Source of the DNA: Halobacillus salinarum
Lineage (GTDB): Bacteria; Bacillota; Bacilli; Bacillales; Halobacillaceae
Direction of reading: 5' to 3'
DNA length: 64,000 bases
Assembly: GCF_022919095.1 (NCBI RefSeq)
Contig: NZ_CP095073.1
Span: 1,426,001 to 1,490,000 of the forward strand
The notes beneath the pieces are model-generated. The model was not told the origin of the DNA. It searched no databases and worked only from the letters and a program-made list of their open reading frames with translations. A program made the translations under genes and the position numbers. Numbering within the stretch: position 1 is the stretch's first letter; each line of letters starts with the position of its first letter. Shown one piece after another: positions 35,399 through 44,319 of this stretch.

Positions 35399-36279
35399 TA
35401 AGGGAGTTTACTATAATCGATGTTCTCATATACATAAGCCTTTGAAGGCTTGTTCATTTCTTTTACACTATCGATTTCAATTAATGGCAGCGACCAATCA
35501 TTGATGACAGCTTCGTTTAACGTTCCCGTAATTTGCAGCCAGGAATCTGTTTTCAATGATTGTAAATTATCCCCTTCTGCCATAAGCCCATACAGACTTG
35601 CGTCAGCAATGCAGCAGGTTACTCCAAATCTTCCAAGTACGATCCGAGTATCTGGAAATTCTTTTTCCCGATAGACAAACCCATCTATCGTGATTTTTTT
35701 TCCTCGGAATTTGGCCGGGTTTTCCTCAAGAATACTGATCGCACCCATGTAGTTTTCTGTAGTTAACGTTATGCTGTTCTCTGAACTCATTTGCTGATAA
35801 AGCTCAGGATGGAGCTGCTGCTCGGTAATGATGCCACTTTCATCAAGCTGCTGTTTACCGGCTGACTTGCCCGTACTTTGACTATTATTTATAGAGGAAT
35901 CCGTATTTTGAGAACCCGAGGCTTCATATTTAAATTCTTTTTTCTGCGCGATCGTCGTACCTAACGTGTGATCAGAGAAGAGCAGTCCTGTGAAAATAGG
36001 GACAAGAAATAAAGAGTAGACCAGCAGGACTTTAAGCGGGGATCCCGTCGGTGCGTGGTCATGTCCACAGTCGCAATTTTCTTCTTCATGCTCCTCCTTG
36101 GTGCGGAGGAATTGCATGAAGCACAAAAGGGCAAGAACAAAAAATGAAAAATAAACATACGGAAACATTTTCGGTGATACATAGTTATAAATATTGCCAG
36201 TGACCATCAATTTAAAAATTAAAAACGTAAATCCCAGCAAAACGATCCTCTGGATAAATAAATGAGTCGACTGTTTCAA
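35398..36279 (-). CDS. TIGR03943/DUF1980 family membrane protein (YcgQ-like)
   Basis: The 293-residue protein has an N-terminal hydrophobic region with two helices (residues 8-30 and 38-60), a Cys/His-rich segment EENCDCGHDHAP near 70, another helix near 85-105, and an extracellular C-terminal domain of about 150 residues (GAISILEENPAKFRGKKITI, RFGVTCCIADASLYGLMAEG). TIGR03943 proteins are paired with the DUF318 permease encoded just upstream (18-base gap). Metal-like CGHDH motif and the Zur-like box suggest a role in zinc or metallochaperone physiology; this is inference. Confidence 0.82.
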   Translation of the reverse strand: MKQSTHLFIQRIVLLGFTFLIFKLMVTGNIYNYVSPKMFPYVYFSFFVLALLCFMQFLRTKEEHEEENCDCGHDHAPTGSPLKVLLVYSLFLVPIFTGLLFSDHTLGTTIAQKKEFKYEASGSQNTDSSINNSQSTGKSAGKQQLDESGIITEQQLHPELYQQMSSENSITLTTENYMGAISILEENPAKFRGKKITIDGFVYREKEFPDTRIVLGRFGVTCCIADASLYGLMAEGDNLQSLKTDSWLQITGTLNEAVINDWSLPLIEIDSVKEMNKPSKAYVYENIDYSKLP

Positions 36280-36297
36280 TTCTGTGCCCTCCCTTCG

Positions 36298-37299
36298 TTA
36301 ATACCAAAAGCTGTACAGGAGAATAACTGAGAATACAACGACCGTCACAAGTACTAAAAACCCTGCCACAAACTTGTTTTTAAAATAGGCGAATAATAAA
36401 ATGGTATTTTTTAAATCAATCATGGGACCGTAAACTAAAAAGGCTAACAAAGAGGTGCCGGAAGTAACTGACTTAAAGGAAGCAGCAACAAATGCATCAG
36501 CTTCCGAACAAAGAGAGAGAACGTAAGCCATTCCCATCATAGCTGAAGGGCCGCTTACCAGCCCGTGTCCGACATTTAATAACGTTTCCCGTGCCAGAAA
36601 AGCCTGAATCACGCTAGCTACCAGGGAGCCAAATAGTAAGTATTTTCCCATACCAAAAAATTCGTCAATGGCGTGGTGCATCGTCTCTTTCCATTTTCCT
36701 ATCCTTTTATGGGGATGATGGTGACCGGATGCAGATGAATGAATTCCTTTCAATTGGTTGCTGTCCCCGTAAAAACAATAGATGAGCAGACCTAGTATAA
36801 TGGATACGACAAAGGCCAGTCCCATTCGTTCAAGTGCGACGTGGTGACTCGACTGAAAAGCGTAATAGGTGGATAGATACACAATCGGATTTAATATGGG
36901 GGCAGAAACGAGAATAACAAATCCTACATGGAGGGGCATGCCTTTTTGAACGAGCCGTCTAACGATTGGTACAACCGCACATTCACAAATAGGAAAGATC
37001 GCTCCAATGATAACCCCAGGGATAATCGCCAGGATCGGATTGGAGGGAATAAAACGCTGTAAATGTTCTTCTTTAATAAACGACTGGATAAGCGCCGAAA
37101 TAAAAACACCGATTAGTACAAAAGGGATAGCTTCTAGGAATATACTAAGAAACAGCGTATTGATATCCAGGATTTCTTGCGGAAGAGCTGCGTATTTTTC
37201 AATGGGGATAAATTCCCCGCCGACAAAAGCGACAAAGATAGCCACGAACACGAGGGAAAATATGAAATAGATGAGCGCATTTGAAGTTTTGACGAGCAT
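36298..37299 (-). CDS. DUF318 family permease (YcgR-like)
   Basis: Integral membrane protein of 333 residues with about eight to ten helices in two halves. Repeated family motifs include FPICECAVVPIVRRLVQKG near 100-118 and SLCSEADAFVAASFKS near 258-273, both with conserved Cys and acidic residues in the membrane. A His-rich cytoplasmic loop HSSASGHHHPHKRIG lies near 190-205. DUF318/ArsP_2 permeases are predicted exporters; pairing with a TIGR03943 subunit is conserved. AAGGAGG precedes the ATG at 37299. Confidence 0.85.
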   Translation of the reverse strand: MLVKTSNALIYFIFSLVFVAIFVAFVGGEFIPIEKYAALPQEILDINTLFLSIFLEAIPFVLIGVFISALIQSFIKEEHLQRFIPSNPILAIIPGVIIGAIFPICECAVVPIVRRLVQKGMPLHVGFVILVSAPILNPIVYLSTYYAFQSSHHVALERMGLAFVVSIILGLLIYCFYGDSNQLKGIHSSASGHHHPHKRIGKWKETMHHAIDEFFGMGKYLLFGSLVASVIQAFLARETLLNVGHGLVSGPSAMMGMAYVLSLCSEADAFVAASFKSVTSGTSLLAFLVYGPMIDLKNTILLFAYFKNKFVAGFLVLVTVVVFSVILLYSFWY

Positions 37300-37315
37300 A
37301 ACAGGAGACCTCCTT

Positions 37316-37336
37316 AAATGTAACGATTACTGTTTT
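37316..37336 (-). promoter_or_regulatory. Possible Zur box of the permease operon
   Basis: AAATGTAACGATTACTGTTT contains GTAAC-G-ATTAC, close to the inner part of the Bacillus Zur consensus (AAATCGTAAT-N-ATTACGATTT), with one base missing in the left arm. It lies 17-37 bases upstream of the permease start. Confidence 0.4.
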
Positions 37337-37610
37337 GTTAATCTATTAAATCTTACTCTTTGATAACCAAAAATATTCCGATTTTTATTGGATCCTATTA
37401 GTAGCGGAAGAAAGTCTAGTTTCTTTAAAGCTCGTGAGTGAATTAGTGGCGTTGGCCTGGGAAACGAACTTAAATCATAGGGATCCCAGCAGGAAAGAAA
37501 TAGTAGAGCTCTATCGTTCATTAGAAAAGCCGCCTTTCTCGGACATTTACTAAGTGAGACTTGAGTTCAGCTTCATGGTTTGAAATAATTGGAATAACCA
37601 ATCCGATTTT
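37337..37610. other. Non-coding stretch
   Basis: About 270 bases with overlapping short frames on both strands but no ribosome site or family match. A 39-codon plus-strand frame ending at 37552 was considered and not accepted. Confidence 0.4.
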
Positions 37611-37624
37611 AAGGAGGACTGATG

Positions 37625-37738
37625 ATGCAGGGAATCGCAGCCATGTTAGCCGTTCTTTCATCTGCCTTATTTTTGTACTACTGGGGAAAGTCAGGCTATG
37701 ACTATGACGGAAAGAAGAATGATGAGAAAGACAGCTGA
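37625..37738 (+). CDS. Very small single-helix membrane protein
   Basis: A 37-residue product from ATG 37625, 7 bases after a perfect AAGGAGG. Residues 3-21 form one hydrophobic helix (IAAMLAVLSSALFLYYWG) followed by a charged tail (YDYDGKKNDEKDS). Such proteins are often subunits or regulators of membrane complexes; partner unknown. It is 25 bases ahead of another small membrane protein, perhaps one transcript. Confidence 0.5.
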   Translation: MQGIAAMLAVLSSALFLYYWGKSGYDYDGKKNDEKDS

Positions 37739-37763
37739 ACTTTGAAGGAAAGCAGGCATTCAG

Positions 37764-38012
37764 TTGAATAGGCAGACGCTGCATTTATTTATGGCGATCG
37801 GCTATATCGGCCTTCTCCTTATTGCTTTATCGGTTGTGAAGCATGTCGCTGGTCCTGGCAGCCAAGGGTTAAGTATTTTTGGGATAATCTTTTTACTCAC
37901 CTATCTAAGGTTTTTAGAAAAGAGCCTTGGTATCCCTGAGAAATCCTTTTGGATCAGCAAAGCTTTATTCATCGTGGTGTTTACGGTTTTTGCATTTTGG
38001 TTTTACTTCTAA
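37764..38012 (+). CDS. Small membrane protein, three predicted helices
   Basis: An 82-residue hydrophobic protein from TTG 37764 with helices near 7-25, 36-50 and 62-82 (ALFIVVFTVFAFWFYF). Ribosome site is weak. A bidirectional terminator follows within 5 bases, which supports a real gene end. No family recognised. Confidence 0.55.
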   Translation: MNRQTLHLFMAIGYIGLLLIALSVVKHVAGPGSQGLSIFGIIFLLTYLRFLEKSLGIPEKSFWISKALFIVVFTVFAFWFYF

Positions 38013-38016
38013 GCAG

Positions 38017-38060
38017 AAAAGCCCGCTTGAATCCTTCCTGAGATTCAAGCGGGCTTATTG
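38017..38060. terminator. Bidirectional intrinsic terminator
   Basis: AAAAGCCCGCTTGAATC and GATTCAAGCGGGCTT form a 15-bp stem; T-tracts on both sides serve the converging genes. Confidence 0.9.
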
Positions 38061-38062
38061 TT

Positions 38063-41000
38063 TTACTTGTGTTTTGGACTTAATTGTTCTCTAACTTCTT
38101 TACTTACTGCTCCAGGACCTCCTAGAATATATAGGTTTTTAATATCCATGCGGCTGTAGACGGACTGAGTGCTTTCGGGTACCTTGTCTGTTTTTACGAG
38201 CAAGGATACCGCGTTGTGCTTGGCCGCGAGCACCGATCCTGTCAGAGCATCGGCGAATTCATAGCCTGTGGAAATAAAGGCTGTATTGGTGTCGTCATAT
38301 AGCTCTTCAGCTACTTTTGCTGCTGTTTCAAAGCGGTGGTCACCGTTTACACGGGTGGCGTTTGGCAGCTGGTGCAGGAGGTCTTTATTTACGACTGACT
38401 CTCCTCCAACGACAATGGAAGCAGAAATGTCCTGTAACGTCCGTTTGGTTGCGTTTGGCAGCTGATCATTTTTCGTGAGCAGAATCGGATAGCCATTTTC
38501 TGCTGCATACGGGGCAACGGAGAGGGCATCCGGGAACTTGCTGCCGTTTGCCACAATGGCTTTTTCAGGGTTGCCGTCAAGCCTTGCTGCTATGGAAGCG
38601 GCTGTTTCATAACGGTTTTTGCCATGGATTCTTTCAACACTGAGTCCGATTCCTTCCAGCTGGTATTTCGCGTAACTGGAGACAGCGTTAGGGCCGCCGA
38701 GGATAATCGCATGTTCGGCACCTAAACGCTCGATTTCTTGCCTTACATCCGCTAACAGACGATCTGTTTTCGTCAGTAAAATTGGGGCATTTTCTTTATA
38801 AGCGAGCGGTGCACCTGCAAGGGCATCAGCAAAACGATCGCCTCTTGCGATCACCACGGTATCGGATTTCTTCCAGCCTTCTCTTGCGATTTCAATGGCT
38901 GTTTCATATCGGTCTTTGCCTGCCAGACGTTGATCGGTTGTATCGTCCGTCTCATCTCCTCTTACAAGCTCAATCGGCCCGAGCGGTCCTTGATACAAAC
39001 CGCCACCGAAGGAAGCATCAAAGACGCGGGTGCTGATGACGTTTTTCTCCCCGTAGCGGATCGTTTCGGCTGGAATTACGTATTCACGGTCCCAGTCCCA
39101 GGCGGAAACTAAGCCCTGCTCCCCTTCCCCAGTCGGGAAGGTTCCGGATTGAGCGACTTTCTCACCGTTCATAAAGGTTTCATCGACGTCATCAATCCTT
39201 CCGAGTCTTACTTTTAAGTCGTATCCTTTCCATTCCCTTGGTACGGTTATCGTTTTTCTATACCAGCCAAAGACGTTATCTTCCGTATAGTTGGAGTGAT
39301 CTTCCCAGCTGTTAGGAAGGGTGACGGTTTCCCAGCCGCTTTCGTCGAGATCTGGGGATTTCCAGTCCATGTTATCGCCTTTGTGGAAGCGCCACTCGCC
39401 TTTAAGGCCGATCGTTGGTACAGCAACGAGCTTTGGCTCAAGGTCGCCAATTGCTACTTCGTAAGCACCGGCTTCCTGACCAGTGTCATACGTGAAGAAG
39501 ACCATTTTACTTTCTCCACCTACTCCTGCCGGCACTTCCACGTGTTCCGATTTCACTCTCATTCCATCTACTTTAAGCGGGACCTCTGTCGTTCCTTTCG
39601 TAGACCCGTAGTTGGTTACTTTTGCTTTAGCGGTAATGACCCCGTTATCTGTGGTCACTTCAAGGTCGCTGTAAGCAAACGTTGGCGCTTTTTCTTTTAC
39701 TTTCACCGTTTTTTCCTCGAGGTCGTTGATGCTGATCTGATAGTCGCCTGTTTCAAATAACTGATCGTAAGTCAACGTGATTTCTTTCGTATTTCCTGGA
39801 GCAATTCTTACGGTTTTTTCTGCAGCCTTGCTGCCGTTTACCATGAGGTCGAGTTTCTTACTCGTGACAACGGTGCCTTTATTTTCAGCTTCCACTTTCA
39901 CATTCAATGCATCGTTGGATTGAATTTCGTTCGGAACATCCTTATAGTTCACTTCTACATTAGGTGCATTGTAGGCAGGAAGTTCCTTTGCCTCTTCTTC
40001 AGAAGCGGGATAAATCCGTACCGCTTGTCCACCACCGGCTGCGAGGGAGGCGGTAAAGGTGTCCGCACTTTCTACGATGACTTTATCGATCTCAACAGGG
40101 TTCGGATTGGTCTCCCAGTCGGCATCCTGACCATCAGAATAGACTTCTGCGACGTACATTTTATCCTTATCCAAAAAGTTCAGGCTGACGTCTAAGTCTC
40201 TGGCATGTTCGTCGGTAGTAGTGCCGATATACCACTCATCGCCGCTTCTGTGAACAGTTGTAATATAATCACCAATTTTACTATTCGGAACCATAGTGTC
40301 GTCCCAGGTGACGGGAACGTCTTTGATAAATTCAAATTCAGGAAGAATATTGCCTTCCTCGTCAGTATAATTTTCCGGCAGGTCGGTCACCATCTGTGTA
40401 CCGCTCGTTACGGTAACATAAAGCGCTAGCTGCTGGGCACGTGTCGTATGGACCCGGTTAGTTGGTTTTTCTTCAATCTGCACGTCAAAAATACCAGGAT
40501 TGTAATCAATCGGACCAGCCATCATCCGGGTAAATGGAAGAATCGTTAAATGGTCGGGAGGACTGCCTTCACTCCAGGCATTGTATTCCATACCCATGAC
40601 TCCTTCACGGCTCATCCAGTTGGGATACGTCCGCTCAAGTCCGGTCGATTTGATCGGTTCATGTGTATCAATCATAATATGATGCTCGGCGGCTCTTTTT
40701 ACAGCGTTATTATAGTGGTTCACCATATACTGTCCGTGGTGTTTTTGCCCGACTGGGTCTTTAATGCCGTTATCAGCCACATAGCCGCTTTTTATCGCAT
40801 TGATCCCCAAGCTTTCATAAAGGTTATAAGCGTCTTCCATTTGGTCTTCATAGTTTTGTATATCACCGCTCGTTTCATTATGGGCGATGTATTCAACACC
40901 ATTTTGTTCGGCATAATTGACGACTTCTTTTAAGTCAAAGTCAGGATAAGACTCTGTAAAACTGAACTGATCTCCATTTTCGGTCCAGTCGCCGTCCCAG

Positions 41001-42061
41001 CCTTCATTCCAGCCCTCCACTAAGAGGCCGATGTTATTGTTTTCGCTGTCTAAATAGTTGTGGGCAAAATCGATGTATTTTTTGGCATTTTCGGTGGTGG
41101 CTCCGTGTTTTGGACCGGACGCCCAGGTGGATTTGTCGATGTGCATTTCCCACCAGATGCCCATGTATTTCATTGGTTTGATCCAAGAGGTGTCTTTATA
41201 ATCGGTTGGTTCGTTTAAATTGAGGATCATGTCGGACTCCACTAAGTCACCAGCGGTATCCCCCATCTGCACGGTGCGCCACGGCGTCTCGACAGGAAGA
41301 GAATCTTTTTTCACCTTGACGTCGCTGTCCGGCCACGGGGCCAGGATGCTCTTCAACGACGTTTCTGTTCCTTCCTCTGCTTTGAGTGCCATACCTGAAT
41401 AATCGATTAAAGCGGCTTCGTGAACGGTGAGATGTACCCCGTCAGGAGTTTTCATAGTTAATGGGGTGCTGACTTCGTCTACGTCACTTAAAGGGGTCTG
41501 ATGGTAGTTGTATTCGTAGCTGTCCCAATCATTTGGAATCCACCATGAGGTATTGTTATCGGAAAAGCTGAACTCCGTATCTTCTGAAACGATCTGCAGG
41601 TTTTCATCGACATTCGGCTGTTTTGGAATCACATAACGGAAGCCGACGCCATCGTCGTAGACACGAAAGACGAGATTCAGCTTCCGCTGCTGGCCGGATT
41701 TTTCCTGCAATTCTACGGTTAATTCGTTGTAATGATTGGTAATGCTGGATTTTTCACCCCAGACAGGTTTCCAAGTATGATTAAACGTTTTCACAGAGGT
41801 ATTCACGATTTCAAAATTGTTGTCCATGGGATCTTGATTTTTAAAATGAAATCCGAGAGAGGAAGGGTCAATCCTCTTCTTTCCTTTGTAAGTAATTTGG
41901 TATTGCGGAGTGCCATCTTCTTGGAGTGAGACTTTCACTGCTATGTTTTTGTCTGGAGAACTCATTGATGTGTCAGCCCCGTCTGCATGAGCGGTAAGGG
42001 GGAGAGACAGAAATAAGCAAAGCACGAGCAGACAGCCTAGTAAGGATTTGTTTTTTACCAT
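38063..42061 (-). CDS. Cell-wall-anchored GH97 glycoside hydrolase with three CWB2 repeats
   Basis: Secreted 1332-residue enzyme. Signal peptide 1-26 (LLVLCLFLSLPLTAHA), then an N-terminal beta-sandwich and a GH97 catalytic barrel to about residue 690 (WWEMHIDKSTWASGPKHGAT, THEPIKSTGLERTYPN, MSREGVMGMEYNAW). CARDB-like beta domains cover about 700-880 and a GH2-N/galactose-binding-like sandwich about 890-1035 (WYRKTITVPREWKGYDLKVR). Three cell-wall-binding repeat 2 modules end the protein (RLAGKDRYETA, RIHGKNRYETA, RVNGDHRFETA). GH97 includes alpha-glucosidases and alpha-galactosidases; which one is not decidable here. ATG 42061 follows AAGGAGGG and replaces a longer frame. Confidence 0.9.
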   Translation of the reverse strand: MVKNKSLLGCLLVLCLFLSLPLTAHADGADTSMSSPDKNIAVKVSLQEDGTPQYQITYKGKKRIDPSSLGFHFKNQDPMDNNFEIVNTSVKTFNHTWKPVWGEKSSITNHYNELTVELQEKSGQQRKLNLVFRVYDDGVGFRYVIPKQPNVDENLQIVSEDTEFSFSDNNTSWWIPNDWDSYEYNYHQTPLSDVDEVSTPLTMKTPDGVHLTVHEAALIDYSGMALKAEEGTETSLKSILAPWPDSDVKVKKDSLPVETPWRTVQMGDTAGDLVESDMILNLNEPTDYKDTSWIKPMKYMGIWWEMHIDKSTWASGPKHGATTENAKKYIDFAHNYLDSENNNIGLLVEGWNEGWDGDWTENGDQFSFTESYPDFDLKEVVNYAEQNGVEYIAHNETSGDIQNYEDQMEDAYNLYESLGINAIKSGYVADNGIKDPVGQKHHGQYMVNHYNNAVKRAAEHHIMIDTHEPIKSTGLERTYPNWMSREGVMGMEYNAWSEGSPPDHLTILPFTRMMAGPIDYNPGIFDVQIEEKPTNRVHTTRAQQLALYVTVTSGTQMVTDLPENYTDEEGNILPEFEFIKDVPVTWDDTMVPNSKIGDYITTVHRSGDEWYIGTTTDEHARDLDVSLNFLDKDKMYVAEVYSDGQDADWETNPNPVEIDKVIVESADTFTASLAAGGGQAVRIYPASEEEAKELPAYNAPNVEVNYKDVPNEIQSNDALNVKVEAENKGTVVTSKKLDLMVNGSKAAEKTVRIAPGNTKEITLTYDQLFETGDYQISINDLEEKTVKVKEKAPTFAYSDLEVTTDNGVITAKAKVTNYGSTKGTTEVPLKVDGMRVKSEHVEVPAGVGGESKMVFFTYDTGQEAGAYEVAIGDLEPKLVAVPTIGLKGEWRFHKGDNMDWKSPDLDESGWETVTLPNSWEDHSNYTEDNVFGWYRKTITVPREWKGYDLKVRLGRIDDVDETFMNGEKVAQSGTFPTGEGEQGLVSAWDWDREYVIPAETIRYGEKNVISTRVFDASFGGGLYQGPLGPIELVRGDETDDTTDQRLAGKDRYETAIEIAREGWKKSDTVVIARGDRFADALAGAPLAYKENAPILLTKTDRLLADVRQEIERLGAEHAIILGGPNAVSSYAKYQLEGIGLSVERIHGKNRYETAASIAARLDGNPEKAIVANGSKFPDALSVAPYAAENGYPILLTKNDQLPNATKRTLQDISASIVVGGESVVNKDLLHQLPNATRVNGDHRFETAAKVAEELYDDTNTAFISTGYEFADALTGSVLAAKHNAVSLLVKTDKVPESTQSVYSRMDIKNLYILGGPGAVSKEVREQLSPKHK

Positions 42062-42145
42062 AATACCCTCCTTAGTTAATCTTCCTGAACGACGGTCAGT
42101 GTGATCGGAAGCTGAATGGGTGCACCTCCCTTTCCTTGTAAATAA

Positions 42146-42159
42146 TGTAAGCGCATACA
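42146..42159 (-). promoter_or_regulatory. cre site upstream of the GH97 gene
   Basis: TGTAAGCGCATACA matches the CcpA cre consensus with one mismatch, 85 bases before the start. Carbon-catabolite control fits a polysaccharide-degrading enzyme. Confidence 0.6.
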
Positions 42160-42387
42160 ACGTCACTATAACACGGATGAACGCGAAAAATAGAAAGAGC
42201 AATCTGCATTTTTTTGAGGTGAATCAGCATTATTTTGTGGTTTGTGTCTTATGTAGTTCCTTGGAATGACGGGAAACTAGTGAAAATAAAAGTCTTTTGA
42301 TCGATATGAAAGACTAAGGACCTATTCGTTTAAATAGGCGGGGATGTGGAGAGACTTCCTATTAGCGAATGGAAAGGCGTGAGAAGT

Positions 42388-43083
42388 ATGGAAACGACCC
42401 AGCTGCTGATTCGGCTGCTGCTTTCCTTTATTGTGCTTTTAACTTTGACGAGAATGATGGGAAGAAAAGAAATCAGCCAAATGACATTCTTTAATTTTGT
42501 ATCAGCGATTTCCATTGGAACGATCGGGGGCTCCTTGATCACCGACAGGAGCTTAACGATTTTTAATGGGGTGCTTGCTCTTGTTGGCTGGTCCTTGTTT
42601 ACGGTGATTATGGGATGGGTGGATATTAAGTCGAGGCCAGCACGGAAATTTATAACCGGCGAACCGATTGTCTTAATTAAGAACGGTGTATTGAATGAAA
42701 AAGCACTGCGGAAAACCCGGCTCGATCTTGATTCTCTTCGGGTACTGCTAAGAAGGGAAAAAGTATTTTCTGTTTCTGATGTGGATTATGCTATTTTCGA
42801 AACGAATGGCAAGCTGTCTGTATTAAAAAAGATTAATAAACAGCCGGCCGCCAAGGAAGACATTCAAACCTCCCTTTCGCCCGAACCGACACCGCCTCCG
42901 CCTCCGCTGGATACGGCCATTATATCCGATGGGAAAGTGCTGCTTGACAATTTAGATCTGTTTAATCTTGATGTGAATTGGTTGAAACAGCAGTTGAACA
43001 GTCACAACATTGAGTCGCCAAAGCAGGTGTTTTATGCGGAGCTCGAAGGCAACGGGAATCTTTACATTAGCAAAAAGGCTTAA
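42388..43083 (+). CDS. DUF421 domain-containing membrane protein
   Basis: The 231-residue protein has three N-terminal helices (TQLLIRLLLSFIVLLTLTRM, FVSAISIGTIGGSLI, FNGVLALVGWSLFTVIMGW) and two cytoplasmic DUF421 subdomains (PIVLIKNGVLNEKALRKTRL, and the C-terminal repeat after a proline-rich stretch PEPTPPPPPLD). Relatives are YdfS, YkjA and YetF of B. subtilis; YetF-like proteins are linked to spore membranes, function unclear. ATG 42388 is used with AAAGGCGTGA as ribosome site. Confidence 0.85.
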   Translation: METTQLLIRLLLSFIVLLTLTRMMGRKEISQMTFFNFVSAISIGTIGGSLITDRSLTIFNGVLALVGWSLFTVIMGWVDIKSRPARKFITGEPIVLIKNGVLNEKALRKTRLDLDSLRVLLRREKVFSVSDVDYAIFETNGKLSVLKKINKQPAAKEDIQTSLSPEPTPPPPPLDTAIISDGKVLLDNLDLFNLDVNWLKQQLNSHNIESPKQVFYAELEGNGNLYISKKA

Positions 43084-43113
43084 CTTGCAGGAAGAACCTT
43101 CTGCAAGTTTTTT
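43082..43113 (+). terminator. Intrinsic terminator of the DUF421 gene
   Basis: AACTTGCAG and CTGCAAGTT around a 10-base loop, then TTTT. Confidence 0.85.
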
Positions 43114-43140
43114 GCGTTCTAGGGCAGGTAATTCCTCACA

Positions 43141-43172
43141 TAAAAAAGGCTGCCGATTTTATCGACAGCCTT
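43141..43172 (-). terminator. Intrinsic terminator of the DUF4396 gene
   Basis: On the minus strand AAGGCTG and CAGCCTT, with a further TCGA/TCGG inner pairing, followed by TTTTA; it ends 5 bases from the gene stop. Confidence 0.8.
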
Positions 43173-43177
43173 GGGAA

Positions 43178-43834
43178 TCACATCGCTTCTTTGATACCTT
43201 TTTTTACTAACAGCCAGTTGGCCGGGTAGCTTGTTAAGAAGCCTAAAATCATCGCGATCTGCATCATGAACCAGTACGTCGCTTCATGAGGTTTTGGTGG
43301 TGTAGGGAACAATAGATAGTGAACGATCGCCATCCAGCCGAACATGCCGACTTCAAAAGCAATCAGCGAAAAGGAATCGGCTTTAATGGTTTCTTTCAAA
43401 GCGTTCATCATGCCTTGTTCTTTATTCATAGGGTAGATCGCATAAAATTGAAAAATCACCCCGAAAATATAAGCCAATATAAATTCAATCGTGTAGTGCG
43501 CAAATAATGTAGAGCCTGCAATCATTATACCCGTAAGGGCGACGATCGGTACCCCGACGGCGTCCCCAAAGGAACAGCCGGCAGCACAGTGGCTCGTAGA
43601 TACAAATACTTGCGCCCCTTCACCTCTATTATCCTCTTTATCAAGGTTTTTCGCTTTTAAGCGCCCCCATTTAAAGTAAGCCCATAAAGCAAACGGTCCG
43701 AAAAACCAGCCATTTAATGGCCATACTAAGTTCATAATGGCCATCATTTGAGGATGACGAATAATATCGATTACGATAATGAGTGAGGATAATATCCCAA
43801 TAGCGAGAAATATCCAGGAAATAACTTCTAGCAT
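43178..43834 (-). CDS. DUF4396 domain-containing membrane protein, copper-linked by context
   Basis: The 218-residue protein has about six helices. A short Cys/His motif SHCAAGCSFGDAVG near residues 84-97 is the DUF4396 signature and could bind Cu(I). It diverges from csoR-copA-copZ across a 150-bp gap and its promoter region contains a sequence closely matching the CsoR-like operator of the copper operon. AAGAGGTGA precedes ATG 43834. Function unknown; copper handling is inferred from the motif and context. Confidence 0.85.
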   Translation of the reverse strand: MLEVISWIFLAIGILSSLIIVIDIIRHPQMMAIMNLVWPLNGWFFGPFALWAYFKWGRLKAKNLDKEDNRGEGAQVFVSTSHCAAGCSFGDAVGVPIVALTGIMIAGSTLFAHYTIEFILAYIFGVIFQFYAIYPMNKEQGMMNALKETIKADSFSLIAFEVGMFGWMAIVHYLLFPTPPKPHEATYWFMMQIAMILGFLTSYPANWLLVKKGIKEAM

Positions 43835-43869
43835 AAGCTTCACCTCTTTATGTGATTTCATTTATTAAA

Positions 43870-43890
43870 AATATACCCCGTTTATGTATT
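43870..43890 (-). promoter_or_regulatory. CsoR-like operator in the DUF4396 promoter
   Basis: Minus strand AATACATAAACGGGGTATAT, ending in a -10-like TATATT. It agrees with the csoR-side sequence at most of 21 positions. Confidence 0.5.
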
Positions 43891-43933
43891 TTGATAAACG
43901 TTAATTCCTTTTAAACATTGATAATTCATTTGA

Positions 43934-43963
43934 TTGACTAATAATACCTATATAGGGTATATT
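43934..43963 (+). promoter_or_regulatory. csoR-copA-copZ promoter with CsoR-like operator
   Basis: TTGACT (43934-43939) and TATATT (43958-43963) with an 18-base spacer. TACCTATATAGGGTA (43945-43959) is a near-perfect palindrome between and overlapping these elements, as expected for a CsoR operator (TACC...GGTA type). Confidence 0.7.
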
Positions 43964-43987
43964 AAAAATACGGAGAGGAGACCGAAT

Positions 43988-44305
43988 ATGTGCGACCATC
44001 AATTACCAGAGAACAGCGGGAAAGAGCCAGTCAAGCCTAGAACGGATGAGGAGAAAACAGCGGTGTTAAACCGCTTGAAGAGAATAGAAGGCCAAGTGAG
44101 AGGCATTCAGAAAATGGTGGAGAATGATCGCTACTGTGTAGACATTCTCGTTCAAATCTCAGCGATTAATAAGGCTATTAATAAAGTAGGGTATTCCTTA
44201 ATGGAACGCCACACCCACCATTGTGTAGCCGATGCGATTAAAAAAGGAGAAGGCGAAGAAGCCATTGACGAATTGATGAAGGTGGTTCAGCAATTCTCTA
44301 AATAA
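43988..44305 (+). CDS. csoR: Copper-sensing transcriptional repressor CsoR
   Basis: All-helical 105-residue repressor (DUF156). The Cu(I) ligands are at the canonical positions: Cys50, His75 and Cys79 (RYCVDILVQI; RHTHHCVADAI). Cu(I) binding releases the operator. ATG 43988 is chosen after GAGAGGAGACC, discarding a longer frame that would include the operator. It heads csoR-copA-copZ with 14-base spacing to copA. Confidence 0.95.
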   Translation: MCDHQLPENSGKEPVKPRTDEEKTAVLNRLKRIEGQVRGIQKMVENDRYCVDILVQISAINKAINKVGYSLMERHTHHCVADAIKKGEGEEAIDELMKVVQQFSK

Positions 44306-44319
44306 GAAGGTGAATCAAG

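Noticed and set aside
37431-37552. Possible Spo0E-like 39-residue protein
   Set aside because: The helical pattern is vaguely similar but the SQxxD signature is missing and there is no ribosome site.
37327-37784. Minus-strand frames between the permease operon and the small membrane genes
   Set aside because: No ribosome sites and antisense to a better-supported small gene.
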